Assembly (NCBI GenBank): GCA_030592645.1
Contig: JAUVIR010000013.1
Location: 1 to 54,859, forward strand
Source of the DNA: Candidatus Fermentibacterota bacterium
GTDB taxonomy: Bacteria > Fermentibacterota > Fermentibacteria > Fermentibacterales > JCC-6
Reading direction: 5' to 3'
DNA length: 54,859 nt
Shown here: positions 47,200 to 54,859 of the stretch, piece by piece
How positions within the stretch are numbered: position 1 is the first letter of the stretch
Layout: each line of letters starts with the position of its first letter
Position numbers and translations under genes: made by a program
Notes under the pieces: model-generated
Databases searched by the model: none
The model's input: the letters and a program-made list of their open reading frames with translations, nothing else
Told to the model about the DNA's origin: nothing

Positions 47200-47280
47200 A
47201 CTTCCCTCTTTCACCAGTTTCTGTTTGTCCTGTATAACTATAGTTTACTTTTACATGAAAGAAAACGGGGAAGGGGCGGG

Positions 47281-47304
47281 AGGGGCGGGAGAGATCCCGC
47301 CCCT
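47281..47304 (-). terminator. Possible terminator of the VIT-VWA gene
   Basis: A perfect nine-base GC stem (AGGGGCGGG at 47281-47289, CCCGCCCCT at 47296-47304) lies about 20 bases beyond the stop at 47325. On the minus strand a second CCCGCCCCTT and then GTTTTCTTT follow. The T-run starts later than is usual, so it may be an inefficient terminator. Confidence 0.45.
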
Positions 47305-47324
47305 GCTTTCTAAATCAGCTGAGG

Positions 47325-49754
47325 TTACCAGGTCTTCTGGAAATTGAGCTGAACCTGAATTGAACCTGCTCCATCCGGCGGAGCGGTGATATTCAATCCT
47401 TCGAGAACTTCGCTCAGGTCATCATCAATATCACTGTCAAGGCCTCTGCCGATCAGTGAAACGCTGATTACATTACCAGCGCCGTCGATCTCAATACTAA
47501 ATGTGACTGTGCCTGCAGGCCAGAGGTCGGCATCCTCAATTCCGTCAAGATAGTTCTGGTACACTTCAGTCATATCCGTGAGGAGTTCCCGTGCTGCGGA
47601 ACGAACAACCGATGGAAGCAGTCCCAGTGTGGGGGAGGCGGATACAAGGCTGACGCTGCCGAACCAGGCAGTCTGTTCGTACTCGTAATACTCGCCGGCA
47701 GTTATTTCTTCACATGCGTCGTAAGATATACAAGCCTCTACACCTGAAATGGATACAGGTGCCTGCGCGGTTCTGGCAAGGCTTCCTCCGTTGGAGTAGC
47801 GCACTGTCTCCCCCTGTGCGGTGCCGAATACACCTTCGTACGAAACACCATCGGGCATGTTGACGGGAACGTGGACAGTTACAGGATTGCCATCTGGGCC
47901 TGTTCTTATCTCTTCGCATACAGCAACGAATGATGTGTACTCACTCATTATCTGATAGTCGAGAGCCGTATCGGTTATCTCATCTATGATGTCCTGATTC
48001 TGCTCGATGTAACCGTAGGAATTGTACATCTGTCGGTTGAGGTCGTGTATCTTCTTCCGTGCCCAGAGAGTGGCTATGACATCGTTGCCTTCCTCGTTTG
48101 CTGAAAGTACAACCTGAACATTTTCGTTCCAGCTGGAACCTGCTACAGTACCTGACAGGTGAACTGTTTCGCTTCCGGAGCCATCGTACTGTCCAACGAT
48201 CACGAGAGGTTCTCCTGCGTACAGGTCAGGAATTCTGGAAGGATATACATCGTGAACATCGAGGTCGCCCCAGTCAATACTGATACCGACAAGGTACGGA
48301 TCGTTGATCTTCTCGTATATCGCGTTTACAGCTTCGGCGGGGTCCTCGTTCAGCCCAACGTAATACGCATGCCCTCGTCCTTCTTCAGCCAGACCCTCTA
48401 TGAGGTATCTATTAGGGCTCGAACCGACTCCGATACTGAATAGCCTGGTATTCTCTCCGAGGGTACTTTGCAGTTCACCCAGTATCTCCGCTTCGTTACC
48501 GATGAAGCCATCGGTCAGGAAAATGACAAATCGCATTCTTTCAGGGTCTTCAGGATATCCGATGGCTGCCCTTACTCCTTCGATCATCATCGTTCCGCCG
48601 GTACCGCTCATGTTGTTGATGAAGCGGATTCCCTGCTCGATGTTGTGCTCAGTGTTGGTCAACGGGCTCCTGGACATGCTGCTTGCGATCTCGCTGAATC
48701 TCATGATCTGGAATGTGTCGTCCGGGTTCATGCCCTGAACGAACTGTCTGACCGTTTCCTTTGCAACATCCATAGGCTGACCGCCCATGGAACCGGAGCA
48801 GTCAACAACAAAGAACATCTCCTTGGGCGTTATCTCACTGATATCGATATCAGCGTCCGGCTGGAGGATGAGCATGAAGTGACCCCCCAGCTCACCATTG
48901 TGGGAGATAACTCCGGTCTGTATTCTGTCAGATGCCGTTGTATACCTCAGCACGAAATCCCTGTTGGGAATAACATCATCATCCTTGAGGGATATAGTGA
49001 CATTCGCTGTTCTCCAGTTGAGATCGACGTCAACTTCGTGATTAATCGACTCGAAACCCACTATCTCGACACCCGGGTTGATAGTGACGGAAAGTTCAAT
49101 GTCATACCCGGTTCTGGTTCCCTCCGGTACGATAGGAGGAGTGATCCGGTCAGCGTCTTCCACCGAAGTTGATACTGTATCCCTGCCGAATATTTCTCGC
49201 AGAAATTCGCCCGGGGGCACAAATCTCGGTCCCACTACCATCGGGAACACGATCTCGTATTCGCCATCGTCGTACTTCACAGGTGCTACGTAGCTTATCT
49301 CTATTACAATACTGTCGCCCGGCAGGATATTACCGACACTCTGCGTGAAGATGTTAGGGCGTTCCTGCTCGAGCAGGCTTGCGGTCTGACCGGATTCAAT
49401 TGCCTGCTCGTAAATCTGACGGGCAAGATCCCTCTCGTGGATCTTTCCCTCGATGAATCTGTCACCTATCCACATGTTCATCCTGTCAACCGCCCCGCTT
49501 TGAGGGAGAGGGAATGTGTAGACGGCTTCAATAGGCTCGTCATAGGGGTTTCCATATACCTGGCGAACGGTTGCGCGCTGGAGATTTCCGCTTATGGTAA
49601 TCTCAACATAAGTGTGCTCCAGAGGAAGCTCACCTATAACGCCTTCTTCTCCAACAATCTGCATCCTGCCTGCGCTCGATTCTTCCGCAGAATCTCCCGA
49701 GGAGAAAGCAGTTGCAGCAGCGAGGATAAGCAGTGTGATGATCAGATGTTTCAT
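47325..49754 (-). CDS. Secreted VIT-VWA protein with C-terminal AgmX/TonB-C-like domain
   Basis: A signal peptide (MKHLIITLLILAAATAFSSG) is followed by a VIT domain at about 40-165 (TVRQVYGNPYDEPIEAVYTF, YEQAIESGQTASLLEQERPN). A VWA domain follows from about 310, with MIDAS residues D318, S320 and S322 in FFVVDCSGSMGG. About 90 C-terminal residues (AGTVTFSIEIDGAGNVISVS) match the pattern of the C-terminal domain of the FHA/AgmX transducer at 35.2-35.5 kb. VIT-VWA proteins resemble inter-alpha-trypsin inhibitor heavy chains and bind ligands through metal. GGAGGT precedes the ATG. It likely works in the periplasm, perhaps docking on the envelope machine. Confidence 0.88.
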   Translation of the reverse strand: MKHLIITLLILAAATAFSSGDSAEESSAGRMQIVGEEGVIGELPLEHTYVEITISGNLQRATVRQVYGNPYDEPIEAVYTFPLPQSGAVDRMNMWIGDRFIEGKIHERDLARQIYEQAIESGQTASLLEQERPNIFTQSVGNILPGDSIVIEISYVAPVKYDDGEYEIVFPMVVGPRFVPPGEFLREIFGRDTVSTSVEDADRITPPIVPEGTRTGYDIELSVTINPGVEIVGFESINHEVDVDLNWRTANVTISLKDDDVIPNRDFVLRYTTASDRIQTGVISHNGELGGHFMLILQPDADIDISEITPKEMFFVVDCSGSMGGQPMDVAKETVRQFVQGMNPDDTFQIMRFSEIASSMSRSPLTNTEHNIEQGIRFINNMSGTGGTMMIEGVRAAIGYPEDPERMRFVIFLTDGFIGNEAEILGELQSTLGENTRLFSIGVGSSPNRYLIEGLAEEGRGHAYYVGLNEDPAEAVNAIYEKINDPYLVGISIDWGDLDVHDVYPSRIPDLYAGEPLVIVGQYDGSGSETVHLSGTVAGSSWNENVQVVLSANEEGNDVIATLWARKKIHDLNRQMYNSYGYIEQNQDIIDEITDTALDYQIMSEYTSFVAVCEEIRTGPDGNPVTVHVPVNMPDGVSYEGVFGTAQGETVRYSNGGSLARTAQAPVSISGVEACISYDACEEITAGEYYEYEQTAWFGSVSLVSASPTLGLLPSVVRSAARELLTDMTEVYQNYLDGIEDADLWPAGTVTFSIEIDGAGNVISVSLIGRGLDSDIDDDLSEVLEGLNITAPPDGAGSIQVQLNFQKTW

Positions 49755-49880
49755 TTTTTCAGACCTCCATGTATAAGTTTACTGTTTTCGGTTCTGATAC
49801 ATTGAAGTGGGGTGGAGTATTCCATCATCAATAGTTCTATCGTGTTCTGGAAAGCTGGTTGTGCCTGCGGAAATTCAAGG

Positions 49881-49909
49881 TTGCAGGTAATTTGTCATAC
49901 ACTTATTTT
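49881..49909 (+). promoter_or_regulatory. Weak candidate promoter for the WaaE-like gene
   Basis: TTGCAG at 49881-49886 and TATTTT at 49904-49909 are spaced by 17 bases and each matches four of six consensus bases. The gene start is at 49938. The wider 49755-49937 region shows nothing else of note. Confidence 0.3.
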
Positions 49910-49937
49910 TGTTTCTGACATTTTTCAGAGAGGTAAT

Positions 49938-50690
49938 ATGAAACTGTCTCTTGTTATCATCGCATTGAACGAAGAGGAGAGCATAGGGCGCTGCATCGGG
50001 AGTGTCTCCTTTGCCGGTGAGATAATAGTGGTTGATTGCGGAAGCACCGACTCAACTGCTGCAGTAGCGAAAAGCTGCGGCGCAAAAGTTTTGTTCCATG
50101 AATTCCAGAGTTTTTCAACTCAGAAACAATGGGCGATAGAGCAGGCTTCAGGCGACTGGGTACTAACGCTGGATGCCGATGAATTTCTGAACGATGAACT
50201 TGCGGGCGAGATATCATCTATAGTGAACAGTGAAGCCGCTCATTCAGGATTCCGCCTGCCATTTCGAATTCTGTATATGGAAAGGCTGATGCTTTTTGGT
50301 CCATGGTCCGGCGAGAGTCATCTGAGACTCTTTCGGAACGGACAGGCCGGTTTTCCCGATTCTGGTGTTCATGAAGGACTGAAATTACTTGAAGGGACCG
50401 AAGGAGTTTTAAAAAACGGTTACGTAGTTCACGAATCATATTCATCACTGAGCGATCAGATGCAGAAAATGCTGCAGTACAGTACACTATGGGCGAGGGA
50501 GGAGTTCGGTAAGGGCAGAAGGTCAGGTCCATTCCGGATAGTCTTCAGACCTGCCTGGAGGTTCATCAGCGCATACCTGCTGAGGGGCGGATTCCTGGAA
50601 GGTTTACCCGGGCTTGCAGCATCGATTATCTCGGCATATTACGTTTTTCTCAAGTGGACGATGCTGTATGAAATGAGGCATGATCAATGA
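49938..50690 (+). CDS. WaaE/KdtX-like glycosyltransferase (GT2)
   Basis: The ATG at 49938 follows AGAGAGGT; the open frame reaches back to 49812 without a ribosome site. The N-terminus MKLSLVIIALNEEESIGRCI and IIVVDCGSTDST are the nucleotide-sugar fold, and LTLDADEFLN holds the metal-binding Asp pair. HLRLFRNGQAGFPDSGVHEG matches the lipopolysaccharide-core beta-1,4-glucosyltransferase family (WaaE/KdtX). The C-terminus has one or two hydrophobic helices. The 250-residue length is usual. The stop overlaps the next gene by four bases. Its substrate is probably a lipid-linked core or glycan. Confidence 0.88.
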   Translation: MKLSLVIIALNEEESIGRCIGSVSFAGEIIVVDCGSTDSTAAVAKSCGAKVLFHEFQSFSTQKQWAIEQASGDWVLTLDADEFLNDELAGEISSIVNSEAAHSGFRLPFRILYMERLMLFGPWSGESHLRLFRNGQAGFPDSGVHEGLKLLEGTEGVLKNGYVVHESYSSLSDQMQKMLQYSTLWAREEFGKGRRSGPFRIVFRPAWRFISAYLLRGGFLEGLPGLAASIISAYYVFLKWTMLYEMRHDQ

Positions 50691-51124
50691 AGAGAATTGG
50701 AATTATTATCTGTGACCGCTACCGGTCATGCGCGGGGGGAAAGTGCCTCAGGGCTCTTAGAAACCGCGAAGGAGCTTTTGAACTGTACAGGGGGGATGAG
50801 GTTGAGATAGTTGGTTACACAAGCTGCGGCGGATGCCCCGGAGGCAACGTGGAATACTCTCCTGCTGAGATGAAGAAGAACGGTGCTGATGTGATTCATC
50901 TTGCTACCGGGCTTCTTGTCGGATATCCGCCATGCCCGAGGATCAGGCAGTTCACAGAGTTCATAAAAACGGCATGGGGGCTGGATGTGGTTAGCGGCAC
51001 ACATCCCATTCCGCAGAACTACTATCTGAGGCATCGGGAGCTTGATACCTGGAATTCCACCTGGTGGGAAAATACTGTCAAGCACGTTCTCACGGATGAG
51101 AAAACACGTCTCGCATACGATTGA
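50687..51124 (+). CDS. CGGC-domain protein
   Basis: The 145-residue protein has ICDRYRSCAGGKC (C9, C15, C20) and YTSCGGCPGG (C47, C50), the marks of the CGGC domain, a small Cys-rich family that probably binds a metal. No enzyme role is proven. Its ATG overlaps the glycosyltransferase stop (ATGA), so it is co-translated with it. The terminator at 51157-51188 follows. Confidence 0.9.
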   Translation: MKRIGIIICDRYRSCAGGKCLRALRNREGAFELYRGDEVEIVGYTSCGGCPGGNVEYSPAEMKKNGADVIHLATGLLVGYPPCPRIRQFTEFIKTAWGLDVVSGTHPIPQNYYLRHRELDTWNSTWWENTVKHVLTDEKTRLAYD

Positions 51125-51156
51125 TCATCGGATCTTCTGCGAAGAACTGAGCAAAG

Positions 51157-51188
51157 AGAAAACCGGGGAATTTACGCCCCGGTTTTCT
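51157..51188. terminator. Bidirectional Rho-independent terminator
   Basis: A perfect 12-base stem (AGAAAACCGGGG at 51157-51168, CCCCGGTTTTCT at 51177-51188) with an eight-base loop has A and T runs on its two sides. It can stop both the CGGC gene from the left and the C25 peptidase gene from the right, which converge here. Confidence 0.85.
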
Positions 51189-51205
51189 GCAGATCTGACA
51201 GAAAG

Positions 51206-53620
51206 CTATCTGATAACGATCATGCTTGTTGATGCTGTGAATGATCCTGAAGATACTCTCACATAGTATAATCCAGAAGGTACTATCCTGCCGGAGCTGT
51301 CCTCAAGGTTCCACAGAAGGCTGTGGGAGCCTGAAGTCAGTTCATCTCTGGTTAGAGTCGTTACTATTCTTCCGGTTATATCAAACACGTCAACAGATGC
51401 AGGACCAGCCTGGGCAAGACTGAAACTGATTGCAGTATTGCAGGCAGCCGGGTTTGGAGAAACGGGCCCGAGGCTGTTTACACATGCGGTTCCGCCTTCG
51501 GGTTCACTTATGCCAACGTTTGTAACAGCAATGGTTCCATCGAACGTGTTGTGATTGTGAGCCCACACGTATATATCTATGGTTCCGATAGTTGCGGGGT
51601 TAACGAAGATATCCGCGACACCGGAAGCATTCGTGTATGCAACCTCGTAAACTTCGCCGGTCTGCCAGTTACCTTTCTGAAGGCATACACGGGCATCGGC
51701 AAGAGGACTTCCGCTGCTCACAACTTCCACATGGATCTCTCCTGCGCTGCTGATGCTTGCAGTATGCGTAACAGACATGTTTATAGCTTCAAGTGTCCAC
51801 ATCGGGAGTTCGGGATCACCGAACAGGTTATAGGTTTTCAGACACCAGTCCAGAGTCTCTACTTCACTGCCCCCGAGATCGAAGCTGTCTTCAAACGCGG
51901 ATGGCGGAGTGAAATAATCCATGCTTGTCAGGTGAGCCATGCCGAGTTCGTGGATATCCTCAAGGAAGAACTTGTAGTAGAACTTCTCGCATAAACGTTC
52001 GCTGGGTCCCATGCCCGGCTCTCCGTAATGTCCCCAGCCGTATCTGGCGTTCATCGCAACAAAACCGCCGCCGTTCGGGCTGGCCTGCCACGCATCGCTG
52101 AAGCATTCAGAACCATCCAGATGACCGGTGGAACAGCATATTGCATTGAGGATAGCAACACTGTTTTCTGAGGAGATATTGGTAAGGCTCAGAACATCAC
52201 TGACAGAATAGCTGCCGCCGGGTACCGAGAAAGAGGTTTCGCTGCCGTGAGCGGCAACATAGACATGGTGGGGTCCGGCGTTGAACATCTCGTGGGTGAT
52301 CGCATGGCTGTTGCTGCTGGTCGATTCGTAGCATTTTTCAATTTCCCAGTAGCCAGGTACATAGGCATTGATCATCTCCGCGCTGGCACTTCCGTAATAA
52401 GGAGGGGAGAAAAGAAGTTCAGTGCTGTGACCGATACGCATTTCAACGGGAGCCGTATCGAAATAATCATCTCCCCCTGACCATGATATCATGTGTTCGT
52501 AAAATAGAACCTTGTCAATAAAGAGTTCTGCTTCACCTGTTGAATTTACACTGGCTCTTCCAACCCAGAGATCAGGATGATAATCGATGTTATCGGCAGG
52601 TTCTCCCCAGACGTGGTTGTAGTTGATATCCCAGAGATCGGCGCCCGGTGCGGTGTCATTTATGTCAGAGAAATAGAGATCACTGGGTGCATTCACAGTT
52701 GATGAGGATGCTGACATATAGACGTCTCTGCACGCAATCTTATCATCATCTCCGACTATAAGGACATAATCGGTTCCCTCGTCGCGGCAATCGGTCAGGA
52801 AGGCGCGCATTTCCTGCTGCAGATCCCAGCAGCTGTACTGGGACTGGATCCAGGTTGTCGTATAGATGTTGGTGGGTATACCCTTGGCGGTTTTCCAGGC
52901 GGCCAGATCCTCCATAATGGTCTCGTAATCGGGATGGGTGATGATGACATACTGACCGTAAAGAAGATCTTTCGCATCAACCAGAGTTGCGCCGGAAGAT
53001 GAAACATCCATGGGGTTGATAACCATTCGGCGGACGATTTCCTGAGCTCTGAGCTCACTGGTTTCGGTACGTCTGCTTACGAGGCTCACTGAAGGATCGG
53101 TTTCATATTCTACTTCGATAACAAGATTACTGAGGATTTCAAGCTGTTCGGTTACCGGGTTCCAGTGAGCCGGATAAACAGTCACGTAAGCTACCGGAAT
53201 GCCCCAGAGTACACTTGAACTGTTCAGTTCAACGGAGGCAGAGGGATAGAACTCGTTACGTCCGTAGATGTGAATATCGGGTTCTGCAGGCTGAGCCAGC
53301 TCCGGTCTTGACAGTGGATAACATCCCGATGAGGGTGTTACGTAATGTGGTCCGTCTATGGCCTGGTAATGTTCATCGATGATGTTAAAACCTGTAGCCC
53401 TGCAACCGGTCGGCAGAGCGATCTGAACCGGCAGAATAGGGAGACCAGGTTCTCCCGGAGTGTAGGTTGTGTACGCCTTAGGATACGTTACTGAAGTACA
53501 CACACCTCTATCTATGACTGAGAGCTCGGAGGGATCCAGGGGGACGTTCACTATCATGCTGCCGGCTGAGACTAACGCTGACAGCAGAAATAGAACAATC
53601 GGGCAGGAGATTATTTTCAT
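51206..53620 (-). CDS. C25 (gingipain-like) peptidase with Por/T9SS-type C-terminal tail
   Basis: The ATG at 53620 has AAGGA upstream; the frame extends to 53635 without need. A signal peptide (MKIISCPIVLFLLSALVSAG) is followed by a propeptide-like region and the C25 catalytic domain. The His is H458 in VAAHGSETSF and the Cys is C495 or C496 in LNAICCSTGH, at nearly the spacing of gingipains. An Ig-like domain follows. The last 75 residues (VDVFDITGRIVTTL, then IVPSGLYYVRVSSG) are a clear type A sorting tail. It would be exported by a T9SS-like route to the surface. Its neighbour upstream is an FG-GAP protein. Confidence 0.92.
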   Translation of the reverse strand: MKIISCPIVLFLLSALVSAGSMIVNVPLDPSELSVIDRGVCTSVTYPKAYTTYTPGEPGLPILPVQIALPTGCRATGFNIIDEHYQAIDGPHYVTPSSGCYPLSRPELAQPAEPDIHIYGRNEFYPSASVELNSSSVLWGIPVAYVTVYPAHWNPVTEQLEILSNLVIEVEYETDPSVSLVSRRTETSELRAQEIVRRMVINPMDVSSSGATLVDAKDLLYGQYVIITHPDYETIMEDLAAWKTAKGIPTNIYTTTWIQSQYSCWDLQQEMRAFLTDCRDEGTDYVLIVGDDDKIACRDVYMSASSSTVNAPSDLYFSDINDTAPGADLWDINYNHVWGEPADNIDYHPDLWVGRASVNSTGEAELFIDKVLFYEHMISWSGGDDYFDTAPVEMRIGHSTELLFSPPYYGSASAEMINAYVPGYWEIEKCYESTSSNSHAITHEMFNAGPHHVYVAAHGSETSFSVPGGSYSVSDVLSLTNISSENSVAILNAICCSTGHLDGSECFSDAWQASPNGGGFVAMNARYGWGHYGEPGMGPSERLCEKFYYKFFLEDIHELGMAHLTSMDYFTPPSAFEDSFDLGGSEVETLDWCLKTYNLFGDPELPMWTLEAINMSVTHTASISSAGEIHVEVVSSGSPLADARVCLQKGNWQTGEVYEVAYTNASGVADIFVNPATIGTIDIYVWAHNHNTFDGTIAVTNVGISEPEGGTACVNSLGPVSPNPAACNTAISFSLAQAGPASVDVFDITGRIVTTLTRDELTSGSHSLLWNLEDSSGRIVPSGLYYVRVSSGSFTASTSMIVIR

Positions 53621-53727
53621 ACTTGTTCCTTCCATGATTTAGCGAAATTCAAACAATCAATATTGCAGATAATGTGCGGAATAATTCTAAATCACATCTA
53701 TTTGTCCGTCATCACCTATTTTAAGTA

Positions 53728-53757
53728 AGAATACATTGAGCAAAGCCATCCTGTCAA
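53728..53757 (-). promoter_or_regulatory. Candidate sigma-70-type promoter for the C25 peptidase
   Basis: On the minus strand a perfect TTGACA (53757-53752) is followed after 18 bases by TATTCT (53733-53728), which matches four of six bases. It lies about 110 bases before the ATG at 53620 and after the stop of the upstream gene, which leaves a long leader. Confidence 0.48.
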
Positions 53758-53783
53758 GCACAGGTCAAATGCCTGAGATGATA

Positions 53784-54859
53784 TTAGTTTCCGGTATTGA
53801 TTATCGATCCGGGCAGTCCATAAATCTCCAGCTGCGAGGTTGTGTCGCCAGGAATGTACAGCTTCAGTGTGAACGGCTGATCTGAAGGCAGACCGAAATG
53901 CAGCAGTCCTCCATTCTGGCTTGTCGTTCCGCTTCCTCCTTCAACCTGACGCATAAGTGTTACACCCTGCTGTTCAAGTATGATGATGCAGCCTGTTCCG
54001 GAAAGATTAACTCCCTCCGGAGGGTCCACATTCACGAGCGTCCAGTTCCCGCCCGCCCCGACATTTTCCAGAAGCGTGGGGCCATCTCCCGAACCCACTG
54101 CAAGATCCAGTCTTCCATCAAAGTTGTAATCCGCCGCCGCCGCTCCCCAGCCGTTGAAGACCCTGGCTCCTGCAAGCCAGGTGACATCCTCGAAAGTTCC
54201 GTCCCCCTGGTTCAGGTAGAGAAAACTGCGTCTGCCCGAGTATATCGAAGTAACGAAAAGGTCAAGCCATCCATCGTTGTTGAAATCCCCCCATAGAGGA
54301 TTGGAATGCGTTTCCTCGAATCTGATGCCGGCAATGCTTCTGATATCTGTGAAATACCCGTCCCGCTGTTCGTAGAGCATGCTTCTGTCTGAGAGGGTTA
54401 TGTACCGGGGATGGGCAAGGTTGGCCGAGAAAAGATCCCAGTCTCCATCATTGTCAAAATCACCCCAGGCACTTCCTATCGTATGTCCCCACCAGCCGTC
54501 GACTTCTACTCCGGCAATACCCCTCTGGAGAGCGGAACTGACTGCAGTACCCTCTTCGTTCTCCCATAGGAAATTCTCCTGGAGCCGGTAATTGGACACG
54601 AAAATGTCAATATCACCATCCAGGTCAAAATCACAGGGACTCACTCCTCTTCCGCAGAGGTGTTCTCCAAGGAACGGCACCATTCCGATACTGTCGCCCG
54701 CTTCTGTGAAGCCATTTTCGCTTCCCAGATAGAATGCGTCTGCGGTCCCCGAGCCCCGGCCGCCGGCTCTTTCGTAACTGGCAAGATAGAGGTCCAGCCA
54801 GCCGTCCGCATTCCAGTCAAGAAGGGCGACTCCCTCCACACTTGATTCAGTTGTGCTTA
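53784..54859 (-). CDS. FG-GAP / ASPIC-UnbV-like secreted protein, 5' end cut off
   Basis: The frame is open through the window end, so the start lies beyond it; GTG at 54839 is only the first start codon inside the window. At least five acidic calcium-binding loops are present (DWNADGWLDLYL, DFDLDGDIDIF, DFDNDGDWDLF, DFNNDGWLDLF, DYNFDGRLDLAV), which together form a propeller. The C-terminus (RQVEGGSGTTSQNGGLLHFG) has the pattern of the ASPIC/UnbV domain. These proteins are usually secreted and bind surfaces or glycans. No Por tail is seen. It lies upstream of, and in the same direction as, the second C25 peptidase. Confidence 0.85.
   Translation of the reverse strand, partial: STTESSVEGVALLDWNADGWLDLYLASYERAGGRGSGTADAFYLGSENGFTEAGDSIGMVPFLGEHLCGRGVSPCDFDLDGDIDIFVSNYRLQENFLWENEEGTAVSSALQRGIAGVEVDGWWGHTIGSAWGDFDNDGDWDLFSANLAHPRYITLSDRSMLYEQRDGYFTDIRSIAGIRFEETHSNPLWGDFNNDGWLDLFVTSIYSGRRSFLYLNQGDGTFEDVTWLAGARVFNGWGAAAADYNFDGRLDLAVGSGDGPTLLENVGAGGNWTLVNVDPPEGVNLSGTGCIIILEQQGVTLMRQVEGGSGTTSQNGGLLHFGLPSDQPFTLKLYIPGDTTSQLEIYGLPGSIINTGN

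Noticed and set aside
48468..49172. 234-codon plus-strand open frame opposite the VIT-VWA gene
   Set aside because: Antisense to the VWA domain, with no motif or ribosome site.

Overview
The window most likely comes from an uncultured Gram-negative bacterium of the FCB (Fibrobacteres-Chlorobi-Bacteroidetes) superphylum, possibly Candidatus Fermentibacterota or a relative. This is an inference. It rests on secreted C25 (gingipain-like) peptidases, a Por/T9SS-type C-terminal sorting tail, many FG-GAP/VCBS propeller proteins, lipoproteins, outer-membrane barrel candidates, a TolQ/TolR/AgmX-type energised envelope machine and moderate GC. No rRNA, tRNA, CRISPR array, prophage or transposase gene was recognised. 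Both ends of the window cut through genes.

Layout. 1-4.7 kb: a C25 peptidase with a beta-propeller (5' cut off) and a coupled secreted protein. 4.7-8.6 kb: a large tandem class III cyclase-AAA ATPase-TPR regulator. 8.8-10.7 kb: a secreted SPOR-like protein and a lipoprotein. 10.8-14.2 kb: an island with three DOMON proteins, a small DUF4405-like membrane protein and a DUF5777-like barrel. It is bounded by a decayed copy of the transketolase 3' end on one side and the intact transketolase gene on the other. 14.2-17.9 kb: transketolase and a formimidoyltransferase-cyclodeaminase fusion. 18.0-22.6 kb: GH84 glycosidase, a double-domain ThyX-like protein, a radical SAM enzyme and a methyltransferase, all tightly packed. 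22.7-25.5 kb: a secreted propeller/Ig-repeat protein.

25.7-35.5 kb is one long operon: barrel/coiled-coil protein, giant TPR protein, small membrane protein, TolQ/ExbB, two TolR/ExbD proteins and an FHA-like/AgmX-like transducer. It ends in a strong terminator and resembles Agl/Glt or Tol-type trans-envelope machines. 35.7-39.5 kb: groES-groEL and divergent hutH. 39.5-41.9 kb: an FmdB-type zinc ribbon, pdxT, pdxS and a coupled secreted protein. 42.1-46.6 kb: surface glycan genes (polyprenyl-phosphate sugar transferase, DegT aminotransferase, a glycosyltransferase with an apparent CTG start) and a DUF457-like membrane protein. 46.6-49.8 kb: a secreted protein and a VIT-VWA protein that ends in the same AgmX/TonB-C-like domain as the machine operon. 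49.9-51.1 kb: a WaaE-like glycosyltransferase and a CGGC protein. 51.2-54.9 kb: a second C25 peptidase with a sorting tail and a 5'-truncated FG-GAP/ASPIC-UnbV protein.

A recurring theme is tandem or paired subunits whose key residues are split between them: the cyclase domains, the ThyX halves and the TolR pair. Two REP-like palindromes with the core GGGACGGAGG sit at convergent gene ends.
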